A DNA stretch of 64,000 nucleotides from Robertmurraya korlensis. GTDB taxonomy: Bacteria; Bacillota; Bacilli; Bacillales; Cytobacillaceae. The stretch's first letter is position 1. Every line of letters starts with the position of its first letter. The stretch covers positions 1-64,000 of the forward strand of contig NZ_JAMBNS010000017.1 in NCBI RefSeq assembly GCF_023715225.1, read 5' to 3'. The position numbers and the translations under genes were made by a program. The notes under the pieces are model-generated. The model saw nothing but the letters and a program-made list of their open reading frames with translations. It was not told the DNA's origin and searched no databases. This document shows, piece by piece, positions 16,031-32,108 of the stretch.

Positions 16031-16825
16031 TTACGCTCGTAATACCGCTAGTAAAGCCGTAACTAGCCCTAAGGCTAACAGCATGGATGTATCTCTGGCG
16101 CCCCAGTTTAATTGTCGATACTTCGTTCTTCCTTCACCGCCACGGTATCCCCTTGCCTCCATCGCAATAGCGAGTTCCTCCGCCCGTTTAAACGATGAAA
16201 TAAACAGTGGGATAAGCAATGGGATAATTGCCTTCACACGGTCTTTTACAGGTCCTCCAGTGAAGTCAACACCCCGAGCAGACTGAGCTTTCATAATTTT
16301 ATCTGTTTCTTGCATAAGAGTGGGAATGAACCTTAGGGATATGGACATCATTAACGCCAGTTCATGAACCGGAAATTTAACTTTCTTTAACGGTCCAAGA
16401 AGCTCCTCTAAGCCATCTGTTATCTCAATAGGTGTCGTTGTTAGTGTTAAAAGAGAAGTCATGAGAATAAGCAAAAAGAATCGTACGGAAATAAAAAGGC
16501 CTTGCTTGATTCCTTCTTCATATACTTCTATCCAACCCCACTGAAAAAGCAGATTCCCTTCCTTTGTTAAAAAAAGATGAAGAAACAATGTAAAAACAAC
16601 TAACCACAATACCGGCTTTAAGCCTGCCATAATAAACCGGATAGAGATCTTTGATAAAGATAGCATAATGATGGTATACACAAGTAGAGTTCCATAAGTT
16701 AGAGCATTATTTGCAAGAAACACCACACATACAAATAAAAAGATGAGAACTAGTTTTGAACGAGGATCCATCCGATGCAACACAGAATCAGCAGGAATAT
16801 AACGACCAAATATCATTTTATCCAT
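16031..16825 (-). CDS. ecfT: ECF transporter transmembrane protein EcfT
   Basis: 264 aa membrane protein with about five to six hydrophobic segments. Coupling-helix signatures are SARGVDFTG and [10 protein letters not shown] (the Ala-Arg-Gly motifs that grip the two ATPases). It forms the shared energizing module with EcfA1 and EcfA2 and takes up vitamins through separate substrate-binding S subunits; none is encoded here. It directly abuts ecfA2. Confidence 0.95.
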   Translation of the reverse strand: MDKMIFGRYIPADSVLHRMDPRSKLVLIFLFVCVVFLANNALTYGTLLVYTIIMLSLSKISIRFIMAGLKPVLWLVVFTLFLHLFLTKEGNLLFQWGWIEVYEEGIKQGLFISVRFFLLILMTSLLTLTTTPIEITDGLEELLGPLKKVKFPVHELALMMSISLRFIPTLMQETDKIMKAQSARGVDFTGGPVKDRVKAIIPLLIPLFISSFKRAEELAIAMEARGYRGGEGRTKYRQLNWGARDTSMLLALGLVTALLAVLRA

Positions 16826-17692
16826 CTATTTAGCTCCTCCCTGCAAATGTTTGACAATCGATTCAGATAACTCTTCAATGGTTAGACATGTCTTCCCTAG
16901 TGATTGTCCAAATTCAGCCTCAAACTTTCTCTGGAAACGAACCACCTCTGGAACGTCAAGTCCAAGATCAAACAGTCCCTCTGGGTCACTAAAAATCTCA
17001 GTTGGATTTCCTTTTCTGTATACACGACCTTGGTGCATAATAGCAATCTGGTCAGCGTAAAGGGCTGCATCCTCCATACTATGAGTCACAAGAATCGTAG
17101 AAAGGCTTCGTTCCTTATGCAAGGAATAAAACATATCCATGATTTCTTTTCTTCCACGAGGATCTAACCCTGCCGTTGGCTCGTCTAGCACAATAACATC
17201 CGGTTGCATGGCAAGAACTCCGGCAATGGCTACCCTTCTCATCTGTCCTCCTGATAAGTCAAAAGGGGACTTTTGAAGAATTCCCTCCTGTAAGCCTACT
17301 TGGCGTATCGCAACCTTTGCTCGTTCCTTTGCCTCTGATTCAGAGACCCCAAAATTCATGGGACCAAAGCATATATCCTTTTCTACTGTTTCTTCAAACA
17401 GCTGATGCTCTGGGAATTGAAAAACAATACCGACCCTTTTTCTTACTTCTTTAAGATTTTTTTGCTTTTTATCGCTTGTAATGACTCGATCACCAATTAT
17501 TACCTTGCCATTCGTCGGTTTTAATAGAGCATTTAAATGCTGAATAACAGTGGATTTACCAGAACCGGTATGCCCAATAATCGCCAAAAAAGTTCCCGCT
17601 TTTATTTCCATGGAGACATCCACTAAAGCAAGACGTTCAAAGGGAGTATTTGCTTGATATTTGTATTCTACTTCTTGGAGTGAGATGTCCAT
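16826..17692 (-). CDS. ecfA2: ECF transporter ATPase EcfA2
   Basis: 288 aa ABC ATPase. Walker [10 protein letters not shown] at about 39-47, signature LSGGQMRR, Walker [14 protein letters not shown] and H-loop VTHSM are all intact. It corresponds to EcfA2 (YbaE, CbiO2). The gene overlaps the end of ecfA1 by 25 bp and touches ecfT, so translation of the three is likely coupled. Confidence 0.95.
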   Translation of the reverse strand: MDISLQEVEYKYQANTPFERLALVDVSMEIKAGTFLAIIGHTGSGKSTVIQHLNALLKPTNGKVIIGDRVITSDKKQKNLKEVRKRVGIVFQFPEHQLFEETVEKDICFGPMNFGVSESEAKERAKVAIRQVGLQEGILQKSPFDLSGGQMRRVAIAGVLAMQPDVIVLDEPTAGLDPRGRKEIMDMFYSLHKERSLSTILVTHSMEDAALYADQIAIMHQGRVYRKGNPTEIFSDPEGLFDLGLDVPEVVRFQRKFEAEFGQSLGKTCLTIEELSESIVKHLQGGAK

Positions 17693-18516
17693 AATTGCTT
17701 CACCAACTCTTCTTCTGATAGAAAATGTTTATCTAAAGTCATGCCTAACTCTTTTAACTTCTTGCTCAGTTTTACGGAAAAAGGAATATCCAGTCCTAAT
17801 GAAATCAGCTCTTCTTCAAGTTGGAAGATTTCCTTTGGAGTACCTTCTTTATACACCTGTCCTCTATTCATAACAATCATTCGGTCAGCCTTGGCAGCTT
17901 CTTCTAAATCATGCGTAATAGATACAACAGTTAAATCATTATCACTTTTAAGCTCTCGAATCGTTTCTAGAACCTGTTCACGCCCTTTTGGATCAAGCAT
18001 AGAGGTAGCCTCGTCTAAAACAATAATAGCTGGTTTTAGAGCTAATACAGAGGCTATAGCTACTCGTTGCTTTTGTCCTCCTGAAAGATGATGAGGTTCT
18101 TGTAATAGAAACTGACTCATCTTTACTTGATCTAATGCTTCCTGTACACGGCTAATCATTTGTTCCCGAGGAACTCCATGATTTTCAAGTCCAAATGCTA
18201 CATCATCCTGAACCGTCGTACCAACAAACTGGTTGTCCGGATTTTGAAATACCATACCAACCATTTTTCTTGTATCCCAAACAGTTTCTTCTGATATCTT
18301 TGTTCCACCAATGGTAATGGAACCTTTTTCAGCAAATTGAAGGCCATTTAAAAGCTTCGCAAGCGTTGACTTACCAGATCCATTATGACCGACAATGGCA
18401 AGCCACTCGCCTTTATATATGTTAAAAGAGACATCATTTAATGCGTACTCTTCTTGAAGATCATATTTAAAAGAAACATTCTCGATCTGAACGATGGATG
18501 CTACCAACCTACTCAT
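17668..18516 (-). CDS. ecfA1: ECF transporter ATPase EcfA1
   Basis: 282 aa ABC ATPase. Walker [11 protein letters not shown]-loop VFQNPDNQF, signature LSGGQKQR, Walker [14 protein letters not shown] and H-loop SITHDL are intact. It is the first gene of the ecf-truA group, downstream of rplQ. The start is not certain: AGAGGAG lies directly against the ATG at 18516, while a TTG at 18507 would have better spacing. Confidence 0.94.
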   Translation of the reverse strand: MSRLVASIVQIENVSFKYDLQEEYALNDVSFNIYKGEWLAIVGHNGSGKSTLAKLLNGLQFAEKGSITIGGTKISEETVWDTRKMVGMVFQNPDNQFVGTTVQDDVAFGLENHGVPREQMISRVQEALDQVKMSQFLLQEPHHLSGGQKQRVAIASVLALKPAIIVLDEATSMLDPKGREQVLETIRELKSDNDLTVVSITHDLEEAAKADRMIVMNRGQVYKEGTPKEIFQLEEELISLGLDIPFSVKLSKKLKELGMTLDKHFLSEEELVKQLWTSHSKK

Positions 18517-18561
18517 CTCCTCTCGACTACCATATCTAATCTATATTAAAAACCCAATTAT

Positions 18562-18594
18562 AAAGAAAACTCGCCAATCTTGGCGAGCTTTGAA
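18562..18594 (-). terminator. terminator between rplQ and ecfA1
   Basis: The minus strand has AGCTCGCCA, loop AGAT, TGGCGAGTT then TTCTTTAT. A good intrinsic terminator; ecfA1 therefore probably has its own promoter, of which only a weak candidate is visible near 18520-18550. Confidence 0.75.
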
Positions 18595-18825
18595 AGTGAA
18601 GACACGGACCATTCACCGTAAAAATATAAAAATAATATGTATGATGGCATGAATGAATGTCTCATTGACTTCTTATTTCAATGCTCTTTCCTAAATAAAG
18701 CCTGCGCCTCCTCTTCATTCCAAATGAGAGCAAGGCGCATGAGCTAGACGAGAAGTGAAAACATATACATACACCCTCATCGTAACACTCGTTGGGCTTA
18801 GAACTTTAGATAGTTAACGGCTCAT

Positions 18826-18878
18826 TACAGCAAAAGGGTAAGAACAAGTTCCTGTGTAAACTGTCCTTCACCCTTGTT
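18826..18878 (-). terminator. candidate terminator just after rplQ
   Basis: The minus strand has AAGGGTGAAGGACAG facing CTTGTTCTTACCCTT (with several G-U pairs), followed by TTTTGCTG. The stem is imperfect, so the call is moderate. Confidence 0.45.
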
Positions 18879-18892
18879 GTCTGTACTAGCTA

Positions 18893-19279
<387 letters not shown>

Positions 19280-19332
19280 TCATTTATCTCTAGTTGCTTA
19301 AGACTTGGAATGGTAAAAGGTTTGACCAAAGA

Positions 19333-20277
19333 TCAATCGTCTTTACGTAATCCTAATCCAAGCTCTTCAAGTTTGTGTTTTACTTCCTCAAGAGACTTAC
19401 GACCTAAGTTACGTACCTTCATCATGTCCTCTTCAGTCTTGTTAGCAAGCTCTTGAACAGTGTTGATGCCAGCACGCTTTAAGCAGTTGTATGAACGAAC
19501 GGATAAATCCAATTCTTCAATCGTCATCTCAAGTACTTTTTCTTTTTGATCTTCTTCTTTTTCAACCATGATCTCAGCATTTTGTGCTTCATCAGTTAAA
19601 CCAACGAAGATGTTTAAATGCTCAGTTAAGATTTTCGCTCCAAGTGCAACAGCATCTTGAGGACCAGTGCTTCCATCAGTCCATACATCGAAAGTTAACT
19701 TATCATAGTTAGTCATTTGACCGACACGAGTGTTTTCTACTTGGTAGACAACACGTGAAACTGGAGTGTAGATGGAGTCGATTGGAATAACACCGATTGG
19801 TTGATCCTCTCTCTTGTTCTGATCAGCAGGTGTATACCCTCTTCCACGCTTAGCAGTTAAGCGCATGCGAAGATTGCCGTTCGAACCAAGGGTCGCAATG
19901 TGTAGATCCGGGTTTAATATCTCGACATCACTGTCATGAGTTACGTCAGCCGCAGTCACTACTCCCTCACCTTGCACATCAATTTCAAGCGTCTTCTCTT
20001 CATCAGAGTAGATTTTCAGTGCCAGTTTCTTAATATTTAAAATAATAGAAGTAACATCTTCTACGACGCCTTCAATTGTTGAGAATTCATGAAGCACCCC
20101 ATCGACTTGAATCGATGTGACCGCCGCACCTGGGAGTGACGACAATAGGATACGACGTAAGGAGTTACCCAAAGTAGTACCATATCCACGTTCTAGTGGT
20201 TCTACGACGAACTTCCCGTACTTGGCATCATCGCTGATCTCAACCGTTTCGATTTTTGGTTTTTCTATTTCGATCAT
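19333..20277 (-). CDS. rpoA: RNA polymerase alpha subunit
   Basis: 314 aa. The N-terminal assembly domain (1-230) includes [20 protein letters not shown]. The flexible linker and C-terminal domain (250-310) include [19 protein letters not shown] and [16 protein letters not shown], used for UP-element and activator contact. I start at the ATG at 20277 behind GAAGGAGGG rather than at the preceding TTG. It lies between rpsK and rplQ. The 171-bp gap upstream carries a small CGGTTAA/TTAACCG hairpin. Confidence 0.98.
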   Translation of the reverse strand: MIEIEKPKIETVEISDDAKYGKFVVEPLERGYGTTLGNSLRRILLSSLPGAAVTSIQVDGVLHEFSTIEGVVEDVTSIILNIKKLALKIYSDEEKTLEIDVQGEGVVTAADVTHDSDVEILNPDLHIATLGSNGNLRMRLTAKRGRGYTPADQNKREDQPIGVIPIDSIYTPVSRVVYQVENTRVGQMTNYDKLTFDVWTDGSTGPQDAVALGAKILTEHLNIFVGLTDEAQNAEIMVEKEEDQKEKVLEMTIEELDLSVRSYNCLKRAGINTVQELANKTEEDMMKVRNLGRKSLEEVKHKLEELGLGLRKDD

Positions 20278-20448
20278 CAAATATACCCTCCTTCAAAACG
20301 TCGAAACCTCGGTTAATTTGTTTAACCGAAATTCCCCCTGTATACGTTCCCGCTTGTGCACAACAACTGGAAAAATGATCCTGTATAAACGTATAAAGTT
20401 CTTATCATATCCCATTATAGACAGGGATTTTTTTTCTATACAGAAAAA

Positions 20449-20838
<390 letters not shown>

Positions 20839-20859
20839 TTAAAGTACCTCCTTTACCGA

Positions 20860-21225
20860 TTATTTCTTCTTGTTAGCTACAGTCTTACGTGGACCTTTAC
20901 GAGTACGTGCATTGTTCTTCGTGTTTTGTCCGCGAACTGGTAATCCACGACGATGACGAAGACCACGGTATGAACCGATTTCCATTAAACGCTTGATGTT
21001 TAAAGAAATTTCACGACGAAGGTCACCTTCAACTTTTAATTTATCAACGATGTCACGGATTTTGTTAAGTTCTTCTTCCGTTAAATCACGCACACGAGTC
21101 TCTTCTGAAACACCAGCTTCAGCCAATACTTTTTGTGCAGTATTTTTACCAATACCATAGATGTAAGTTAATGAGATTACTACACGCTTTTCACGTGGAA
21201 TATCAACACCTGCAATACGTGCCAT
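20860..21225 (-). CDS. rpsM: 30S ribosomal protein S13
   Basis: 121 aa. [20 protein letters not shown] at the start and the basic tail [17 protein letters not shown], which contacts A- and P-site tRNA, are as expected. The gene lies between rpmJ and rpsK in the alpha operon. Confidence 0.98.
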   Translation of the reverse strand: MARIAGVDIPREKRVVISLTYIYGIGKNTAQKVLAEAGVSEETRVRDLTEEELNKIRDIVDKLKVEGDLRREISLNIKRLMEIGSYRGLRHRRGLPVRGQNTKNNARTRKGPRKTVANKKK

Positions 21226-21248
21226 TTACTAGAGCACCTCCCTCATTA

Positions 21249-21398
<150 letters not shown>

Positions 21399-21617
21399 TT
21401 ATTTAAAGCGGTAAGTAATTCTTCCGCGTGTTAAGTCATATGGGGATAGCTCAACAGTTACTTTGTCACCAGGCAAAATACGGATGAAGTGCATACGAAT
21501 TTTACCGGAAACATGAGCTAGTACTGTATGACCATTTTCTAATTCTACCTTAAACATAGCGTTAGGCAAAGTTTCAAGAACCGTACCTTCAATTTCAATT
21601 ACATCATCTTTCGCCAT
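21399..21617 (-). CDS. infA: translation initiation factor IF-1
   Basis: 72 aa OB-fold protein, starting [11 protein letters not shown] and ending [12 protein letters not shown]. It binds the A site of the 30S subunit during initiation. The ATG at 21617 with AAGGGAG is preferred over an upstream in-frame start at 21641. It is preceded by its own promoter (21738-21767). Confidence 0.98.
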   Translation of the reverse strand: MAKDDVIEIEGTVLETLPNAMFKVELENGHTVLAHVSGKIRMHFIRILPGDKVTVELSPYDLTRGRITYRFK

Positions 21618-21737
21618 AGAACTAGTCTCCCTTCTACTCATCAGTTACATGATCCATTAAATACTTACTGAAAGAAATCGTAGCTTTCCAATGCAACACG
21701 ACCGGTTAATACACTACAATTTTCTAGCAACCTTATA

Positions 21738-21767
21738 ATTATAGCATATTAAAAAGGATTTGCCCAA
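21738..21767 (-). promoter_or_regulatory. sigma-A promoter upstream of infA
   Basis: Minus strand TTGGGC (21767-21762), 18-bp spacer, TATAAT (21743-21738). The -10 is perfect and the -35 weak. It stands in the 203-bp gap after map, so infA and the alpha operon can be expressed apart from the spc operon. No gene is seen in this gap. Confidence 0.6.
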
Positions 21768-21820
21768 TTTTAATAATTAAAATATTACTAACCACTTGAC
21801 TTATCCCTTGGTTTTACAAG

Positions 21821-22567
21821 TTAAGCTTTTGTAAGAATTTCAAAACCCGTTTCAGTGATAGCAATGGTATGTTCAAAATGAGCACACATCTTTCCATCTA
21901 CTGTTACAACGGTCCAATCGTCAGCTAATGTCTTAACATAACGACTTCCTGCATTCACCATCGGCTCAACCGCTAGTACCATCCCAGGTTTTAAACGAGG
22001 GCCTTTATTAGGTGGACCATAATGGGGAATTTGTGGATCCTCATGTAAGTCTTGCCCTATTCCGTGCCCTACATACTCGCGCACAACTGAAAACCCGTTT
22101 GCTTCCACATAAGTTTGAATCGCGTGGGAGATGTTCGACAGACGATCACCTGGCTTAGCTTGATTAAGTCCCTTGAACAAGGATTCCTCCGTAACATCTA
22201 ATAGACGCTGTGTCTCCTTATCAATAGAACCTACCGCATAAGTCCAAGCTGAATCACCATGATAGCCATTATACTCAGCACCGATATCAATACTGATAAT
22301 ATCACCGTTGTTCAATACACGATTTCCAGGAATACCATGCACGAGTTCTTCATTTACGGAAGCACAAATGCTTCCTGTAAATCCGTTATAACCCTTAAAG
22401 GACGGTTTTGCATCTTGCTTTCTTATAAAAGCTTCAGCAATTTCATCCAGTTCTTTAGTCGTTATACCGGGAACAATATGCTTTTTTAACTCCTGGTGCG
22501 TCAATGCAACGATGCGACCAGCTTCACGCATTATTTCAATCTCACGCGGAGTCTTGCAAATAATCAT
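21821..22567 (-). CDS. map: methionine aminopeptidase, type I
   Basis: 248 aa. Motifs [35 protein letters not shown] and LAVEPMVN carry the Asp, His and Glu ligands of the two-metal site. It removes the initiator Met from new proteins. The gene abuts adk (1-nt spacing), as in other Bacillus, and is the last of the secY-adk-map group before the infA promoter. Confidence 0.97.
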   Translation of the reverse strand: MIICKTPREIEIMREAGRIVALTHQELKKHIVPGITTKELDEIAEAFIRKQDAKPSFKGYNGFTGSICASVNEELVHGIPGNRVLNNGDIISIDIGAEYNGYHGDSAWTYAVGSIDKETQRLLDVTEESLFKGLNQAKPGDRLSNISHAIQTYVEANGFSVVREYVGHGIGQDLHEDPQIPHYGPPNKGPRLKPGMVLAVEPMVNAGSRYVKTLADDWTVVTVDGKMCAHFEHTIAITETGFEILTKA

Positions 22568-23230
<663 letters not shown>

Positions 23231-23276
23231 TCAGTCTCTAAAACGGCGTTTGGGAACAAATGTCCCCAAATCCGAA

Positions 23277-24569
23277 TTATTTTATAAAACCTTTATAGTG
23301 ACGCTTAACAAGCTGTGCTTCAAGCTGTTTCATTGTTTCGAGGGCAACCCCGATAACGATAAGCAAGCTCGTTCCACCAATTTGAGCTGATTGCGGAAGA
23401 CCCGCAAACTTCACAAAAAAGACTGGAAGAATAGCAATAGCTGATAAGAACAGCGCACCAACAAATGTTAAGCGGTATAATACGCGCGTTAAATATTCTT
23501 GAGTGTTCTTACCTGGACGAATCCCTGGAATATACCCACCTTGCTTCTTCAAGTTCTCAGCCACTTGTTCTGGGTTTACTTGAATGAATGCATAGAAATA
23601 GGTGAACGCAATAATTAGCGCACAATAGATCACCATTCCAATTGGATGTGTATAATCAAAAATTCGTTCAATCCAAATCGTTACGCTATTTTGCTCAAAG
23701 AACTGTGCAATCGTTCTTGGAGTAATAATAAACGATACTGCAAAGATAACAGGGATAACACCAGCCGCATTTACCTTTAAAGGCAAGTGAGTGGATTGTC
23801 CTGCAGGCGATGTGCCAGCAGTCATTTTCTTTGCATATTGAATTGGGATTTTACGTAAAGCTTGTTGAATAAAGATAGTTCCAACAATAATCGCAATTAC
23901 AGCTAAAACAATCAACAGGACTGTTACGATATTTAAGAAAAGCTTGTCACCAGCATCTTGAAATTGCTGTGCATAAATTTGGTTGGCTATATTCGGAATG
24001 CTAGCAACGATACCAGCAAAGATGATAATTGATATACCATTTCCGACTCCTTTTGAAGTGATTTGTTCACCTAACCATAAAAGGAAAGCCGTACCGCCTG
24101 TTAATACAGTTGCGATTAAAAGATAAGTTCCGATACCAGGCTTTTCAATCAATAATCCACCAGCAAGATTATTAAAACCATAAGACATTCCGAACGCTTG
24201 AATAAATCCAAGTACGATCGTAAAGTAGCGGGTAAATTGAGCAAGCTTACGACGACCTACATCACCTTGCTTTGACCATTCCGTAAACTTCGGTACTACA
24301 TCCATCTGTAAAAGTTGAATGATAATAGACGCGGTAATATACGGCATGATACCCATAGCAAGGATAGAGAAGTTGCTAAGTGCTCCCCCACCAAATGTAT
24401 TCAGTACTCCAAATACACTAAGTTGATCTTGTGCTTTTAAAATATCGGTATTTACATGTGGAACAGGAATAAATGTCCCGATTCTAAATACAATCAACAT
24501 TAAAAGGGTGAATATGATTTTTCGTCTTATATCACCCACGCGCATAAAATTGGAGATTGTCTGAAACAT
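23277..24569 (-). CDS. secY: protein translocase subunit SecY
   Basis: 430 aa with about ten membrane segments. MGIMPYITASIIIQLLQMD (plug and lateral-gate region) and GGYIPGIRPGKNTQEYL (cytosolic loop that contacts SecA and the ribosome) are conserved. It forms the channel with SecE (54447-54626) and SecG (not in the window). The ATG overlaps the rplO stop by 1 nt (TAATG). Confidence 0.98.
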   Translation of the reverse strand: MFQTISNFMRVGDIRRKIIFTLLMLIVFRIGTFIPVPHVNTDILKAQDQLSVFGVLNTFGGGALSNFSILAMGIMPYITASIIIQLLQMDVVPKFTEWSKQGDVGRRKLAQFTRYFTIVLGFIQAFGMSYGFNNLAGGLLIEKPGIGTYLLIATVLTGGTAFLLWLGEQITSKGVGNGISIIIFAGIVASIPNIANQIYAQQFQDAGDKLFLNIVTVLLIVLAVIAIIVGTIFIQQALRKIPIQYAKKMTAGTSPAGQSTHLPLKVNAAGVIPVIFAVSFIITPRTIAQFFEQNSVTIWIERIFDYTHPIGMVIYCALIIAFTYFYAFIQVNPEQVAENLKKQGGYIPGIRPGKNTQEYLTRVLYRLTFVGALFLSAIAILPVFFVKFAGLPQSAQIGGTSLLIVIGVALETMKQLEAQLVKRHYKGFIK

Positions 24570-25009
24570 TAAATCACCTCAGTTTGACCGCCGGCAGCTT
24601 CGATAGCTTCCTTTGCAGCAGAGGAGAATTTATGAGCTTTTACAGTAAGCTTTTTCTCAACATTGCCTTTAGCAAGAATCTTGATTCCTGCTTTTTCACT
24701 GCTAACCACACCAGTTTCAATAAGAAGTTCTGGAGTAACTTCAGTTCCGTCTTCGAAACGGTTAAGTGCATCAAGGTTTACAATAGCGTATTCCTTGCGG
24801 TTAATGTTGGTAAATCCACGTTTAGGTAAACGTTGGAATAAAGGTGTTTGACCACCCTCGAAGCCAGGACGTACACCGCCACCAGAACGAGCATTTTGAC
24901 CTTTATGACCTTTACCAGCAGTTTTACCTTGCCCAGAACCGATACCACGTCCAAGACGCTTGCGCTCACGACGAGAACCTTCTGCAGGTTTTAATTCATG
25001 AAGTTTCAT
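24569..25009 (-). CDS. rplO: 50S ribosomal protein L15
   Basis: 146 aa. The Gly/Arg-rich N-terminus with [20 protein letters not shown], which threads through 23S rRNA, is typical. It is placed between rpmD and secY in the spc operon and translationally coupled to secY. Confidence 0.98.
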   Translation of the reverse strand: MKLHELKPAEGSRRERKRLGRGIGSGQGKTAGKGHKGQNARSGGGVRPGFEGGQTPLFQRLPKRGFTNINRKEYAIVNLDALNRFEDGTEVTPELLIETGVVSSEKAGIKILAKGNVEKKLTVKAHKFSSAAKEAIEAAGGQTEVI

Positions 25010-25043
25010 ATTGGCACCTCCTTATTAAAAGAAAAAAATCAAT

Positions 25044-25226
25044 TTATTTTTCTACAACTGTTACAAGGTGGGCAACTTTATTGATCATACCGCGAATAGC
25101 AGCATTATCTTGTTGCTCAACAGTTTGGTGAATTTTACGTAAACCAAGTGCTTTAACAGTTTCTTTTTGATCTTGTGGACGACCAATCACACTGCGAGTA
25201 AGGGTAATTTCTAATTTATTAGCCAT
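25044..25226 (-). CDS. rpmD: 50S ribosomal protein L30
   Basis: 60 aa. [20 protein letters not shown] is the short-form bacterial L30 signature. GGGGGG precedes the ATG. It follows rpsE by 13 bp in the spc operon. Confidence 0.97.
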   Translation of the reverse strand: MANKLEITLTRSVIGRPQDQKETVKALGLRKIHQTVEQQDNAAIRGMINKVAHLVTVVEK

Positions 25227-25239
25227 TATGTTTCCCCCC

Positions 25240-25761
<522 letters not shown>

Positions 25762-25764
25762 CTA

Positions 25765-26127
25765 TTAAAATTCTAAGCCGTTTTCACGAGCAGCATCTGC
25801 TAGTGCTTTCACGCGTCCATGATATAAGTATCCTCCACGATCGAAAACAACAGCTTTAACGCCTTTCTCTACAGCACGCTTTGCAACTAATTCTCCGACC
25901 TTAACCGCTGCATCAACGTTACCAGTAGATTCAAGACCGATTTCTTTATCTAAAGTTGAAGCACTCGCTAAAGTCACTCCACTTACATCGTCAATTAGTT
26001 GTGCATAAATGTGCTTGCTTGAACGGAACACATTAAGACGAGGACGAGCTGCAGTACCGCTAAGTTTTGAACGCACACGTGCGTGTCTTTTCTTACGCGT
26101 TGCATTTTTGTCAGCCTTCGTAATCAT
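25765..26127 (-). CDS. rplR: 50S ribosomal protein L18
   Basis: 120 aa from the ATG at 26127, preceded by AAAGGAGTG; a GTG nine bases upstream is in frame but lies within that site. [20 protein letters not shown] and [17 protein letters not shown] are typical. L18 binds 5S rRNA with L5. Confidence 0.98.
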   Translation of the reverse strand: MITKADKNATRKKRHARVRSKLSGTAARPRLNVFRSSKHIYAQLIDDVSGVTLASASTLDKEIGLESTGNVDAAVKVGELVAKRAVEKGVKAVVFDRGGYLYHGRVKALADAARENGLEF

Positions 26128-26160
26128 TTTGGTCACTCCTTTCGTTTACCCCTTAGGGCA

Positions 26161-26697
26161 TTACTTACCTGTCTTACCTTCTTTACGACGAACAAATTCG
26201 CCTTCATAACGGATTCCTTTACCTTTGTAAGGCTCTGGAGGACGAACGTCACGAATGTTAGCAGCAAGTGCGCCAACGCGCTCCTTGTTTGTACCTTTTA
26301 CGATTACACGTGTATTAGAAGGTACTTCGATCTCAATACCTGTTTCAGGCTCGATTTCTACTGGATGAGAGTATCCAACGTTTAATACAAGCTTCGTACC
26401 TTGCTTTTGAGCACGGTAACCAACCCCGATTAATTCTAGTGTTCTTTCGAACCCTTTTGATACACCTTCAACCATGTTTGAAAGTAATGCGCGAGTAGTA
26501 CCGTGCAATGCGCGGTGCTCCTTCGCATCAGATGGACGAGAAACGTTAATTACGTTCTCCTCTACCTTAATTTCGATATCTGGATTAAATGAACGACTTA
26601 GTTCACCTTTAGGACCTTTTACTGTTACGTTGCTTCCATCAACTGTTACTGTAACGCCAGATGGAATTTCAACTGGTTTTTTACCTACGCGAGACAT
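26161..26697 (-). CDS. rplF: 50S ribosomal protein L6
   Basis: 178 aa, two copies of the L6 fold. [15 protein letters not shown] at the start and [20 protein letters not shown] near the end are conserved. L6 lies near the sarcin-ricin loop and factor-binding site. It sits between rpsH and rplR. Confidence 0.98.
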   Translation of the reverse strand: MSRVGKKPVEIPSGVTVTVDGSNVTVKGPKGELSRSFNPDIEIKVEENVINVSRPSDAKEHRALHGTTRALLSNMVEGVSKGFERTLELIGVGYRAQKQGTKLVLNVGYSHPVEIEPETGIEIEVPSNTRVIVKGTNKERVGALAANIRDVRPPEPYKGKGIRYEGEFVRRKEGKTGK

Positions 26698-26728
26698 TTA
26701 GTGCACCTCCATTCTTTAAGAAACTCTA

Positions 26729-27127
26729 TTACCAAACGTATGCTAGTACTTCTCCGCCTACTTGCTTTGCGCGAGCTTCTTTATCAGTAAGAACGCCTTG
26801 AGAAGTAGATACTAATGCGATTCCAAGTCCGTTAAGTACGCGTGGAACCTCTGTAGCTTTTGCATATACACGAAGACCAGGCTTACTGATACGCTTAAGA
26901 CCAGTAATAACACGTTCGTTATTCGAACCGTACTTTAAGAAGATACGGATGATTCCTTGCTTGTTATCCTCGATATATTCAACATCACGCACGAAGCCTT
27001 CACGCTTTAAGATTTCAGCGATTTCTTTCTTCGTGTTAGAAGCAGGAACTTCTAATTTTTCGTGACGAACCATGTTCGCATTACGGATGCGAGTTAGCAA
27101 ATCTGCAATTGGATCTGTCATGACCAT
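26729..27127 (-). CDS. rpsH: 30S ribosomal protein S8
   Basis: 132 aa, starting [19 protein letters not shown] as in B. subtilis, and ending in GEVLAYVW. S8 binds helix 21 of 16S rRNA and in many bacteria represses the spc operon. It follows rpsN by 30 bp. Confidence 0.98.
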   Translation of the reverse strand: MVMTDPIADLLTRIRNANMVRHEKLEVPASNTKKEIAEILKREGFVRDVEYIEDNKQGIIRIFLKYGSNNERVITGLKRISKPGLRVYAKATEVPRVLNGLGIALVSTSQGVLTDKEARAKQVGGEVLAYVW

Positions 27128-27157
27128 TGTTTTTTACCTCCTTCCCAAACTCTAGTT

Positions 27158-27361
<204 letters not shown>

Positions 27362-27368
27362 TTACCGA

Positions 27369-27908
27369 TTACTTTTGGAACGGCATTCCAAATTGAGTTA
27401 ACAGTTCACGAGCTTCTTCATCAGTATTAGCTGTAGTAACGATAACAATATCCATACCACGAACTTTACTTACTTTATCGTAATCAATTTCAGGGAAGAT
27501 TAACTGTTCTTTTACACCTAATGTGTAGTTTCCACGTCCGTCGAAAGACTTTTTAGAAATACCGCGGAAGTCACGTACACGTGGAAGAGATACAGAAACC
27601 AACTTGTCGAAGAATTCGTACATACGCTCTCCACGAAGAGTAACCTTCGCACCGATTGGCATACCTTCACGTAGACGGAAACCAGCGATAGATTTCTTTG
27701 CACGAGTAACAACTGGCTTTTGACCAGAGATAGCAGCTAGTTCTTCTACCGCGTTATCAAGTGCTTTTGCGTTTTGTACTGCATCACCAACACCCATGTT
27801 GATAACGATCTTTTCAAGCTTCGGTACTTGCATAATTGATTTATAGTTAAACTTGCTCACAAGAGCAGGAGTAATTTCTTTAACATATTTTTCTTTTAGG
27901 CGGTTCAT
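27369..27908 (-). CDS. rplE: 50S ribosomal protein L5
   Basis: 179 aa, the usual Bacillus length. [18 protein letters not shown] and the C-terminal [20 protein letters not shown] are conserved. L5 binds 5S rRNA and touches the P-site tRNA. Confidence 0.98.
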   Translation of the reverse strand: MNRLKEKYVKEITPALVSKFNYKSIMQVPKLEKIVINMGVGDAVQNAKALDNAVEELAAISGQKPVVTRAKKSIAGFRLREGMPIGAKVTLRGERMYEFFDKLVSVSLPRVRDFRGISKKSFDGRGNYTLGVKEQLIFPEIDYDKVSKVRGMDIVIVTTANTDEEARELLTQFGMPFQK

Positions 27909-27932
27909 TTTTGTACCTCCCTTCTTTTAGAC

Positions 27933-28244
27933 TTATTTATCTAGAACTTCACCGGATTTTTTTGCAACACGTACTTTTTTACCGTCAACCTCTTTAAACC
28001 CTACACGAGTTGGTGTACCAGTCTTAGGATCGATAGGCATAACGTTTGATACATGAATAGGTGCCTCTTGGTTAATGATTCCACCTTGTGGATTCACTTG
28101 GGATGGCTTAGAGTGCTTCTTCACAATGTTTACTCCTTCAACTAGCACACGGCTTTGTTTAGGGTAAGCAGCTAAGATAACACCTGTTTTGCCTTTATCC
28201 TTACCAGAGATGACCATAACTTTGTCACCTTTTTTCACATGCAT
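27933..28244 (-). CDS. rplX: 50S ribosomal protein L24
   Basis: 103 aa from the ATG at 28244 ([19 protein letters not shown]), an N-terminal KOW motif. An in-frame upstream start at 28268 was rejected because AAGGAGGTG sits directly before 28244. L24 starts assembly of the 50S subunit at the 5' end of 23S rRNA. Confidence 0.98.
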   Translation of the reverse strand: MHVKKGDKVMVISGKDKGKTGVILAAYPKQSRVLVEGVNIVKKHSKPSQVNPQGGIINQEAPIHVSNVMPIDPKTGTPTRVGFKEVDGKKVRVAKKSGEVLDK

Positions 28245-28279
28245 CTGTTCGCACCTCCTTAAAGGCATATATTTTAAGA

Positions 28280-28684
<405 letters not shown>

Positions 28685-28690
28685 TCATAA

Positions 28691-28954
28691 TTAAATAATT
28701 ACTGCTGTTTCTACTACTTCAACAAGGCGGAAGCGCTTCGTAGCAGAAAGTGGACGTGTTTCCATAATACGAACAACATCGCCGATTTTTGCAACGTTCT
28801 GCTCATCATGAGCCTTGAACTTTTTAGAGTACTTAACGCGTTTACCGTATAATGGATGCTTTTTGTATGTTTCAACTAAGACAGTAACGGTTTTATCCAT
28901 TTTGTCAGAAACAACGCGTCCAGTGTAAACTTTGCGTTGGTTGCGTTCACTCAT
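28691..28954 (-). CDS. rpsQ: 30S ribosomal protein S17
   Basis: 87 aa from the ATG at 28954 behind AGGAGGT; three codons of upstream frame were dropped. [19 protein letters not shown] and [17 protein letters not shown] are typical of this OB-fold primary 16S-binding protein. Confidence 0.98.
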   Translation of the reverse strand: MSERNQRKVYTGRVVSDKMDKTVTVLVETYKKHPLYGKRVKYSKKFKAHDEQNVAKIGDVVRIMETRPLSATKRFRLVEVVETAVII

Positions 28955-28974
28955 CTTTCGCAAACCTCCTTCAA

Positions 28975-30604
<1,630 letters not shown>

Positions 30605-30622
30605 TAGGATGCCCTCCTCTCA

Positions 30623-30934
<312 letters not shown>

Positions 30935-30961
30935 CTATGCTGGAACCGTAGTACAATCCCG

Positions 30962-31813
<852 letters not shown>

Positions 31814-31823
31814 CTATTCTAAA

Positions 31824-32108
31824 TTAAACCTCGAATAATTCGATTTCTTTGCTATCAGCTGTTAATTTTACGATTGCTTTACGACGCTTGTTCGTGTAGC
31901 CTCCGAATTTACCCATGCGCTTGAACTTACCTTTGTAGTTCTGTACGTTAACTTTGTCAACTTTAACACCGAAAATTTCTTCTACAGCGTCTTTTACTTG
32001 AGTTTTGTTAGCTCTAACATCAACTTCAAAAGTATATTTCTTTTCAGCCATTAGGTCAGTAGAACGTTCAGTAATAACGGGGCGCTTAATGATATCGCGT
32101 GCATCCAT
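31824..32108 (-). CDS. rplW: 50S ribosomal protein L23
   Basis: 94 aa. [20 protein letters not shown] and [17 protein letters not shown] are typical. L23 sits at the tunnel exit and docks trigger factor and SRP. Its ATG overlaps the rplD stop by one base (TAATG). Confidence 0.98.
   Translation of the reverse strand: MDARDIIKRPVITERSTDLMAEKKYTFEVDVRANKTQVKDAVEEIFGVKVDKVNVQNYKGKFKRMGKFGGYTNKRRKAIVKLTADSKEIELFEV

Larger units (their letters stand above)
18517..18892. other. gap between rplQ and ecfA1 with three hairpins
   Basis: 376 bp with no credible gene. On the minus strand there are three hairpins in order: a rplQ-proximal stem (18829-18876), a GC-rich hairpin (18704-18738, GCGCCT..CTCATT against AATGAAGAG..AGGCGC), and a classical terminator (18567-18592). 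It separates the alpha operon from the ECF module. Confidence 0.6.
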
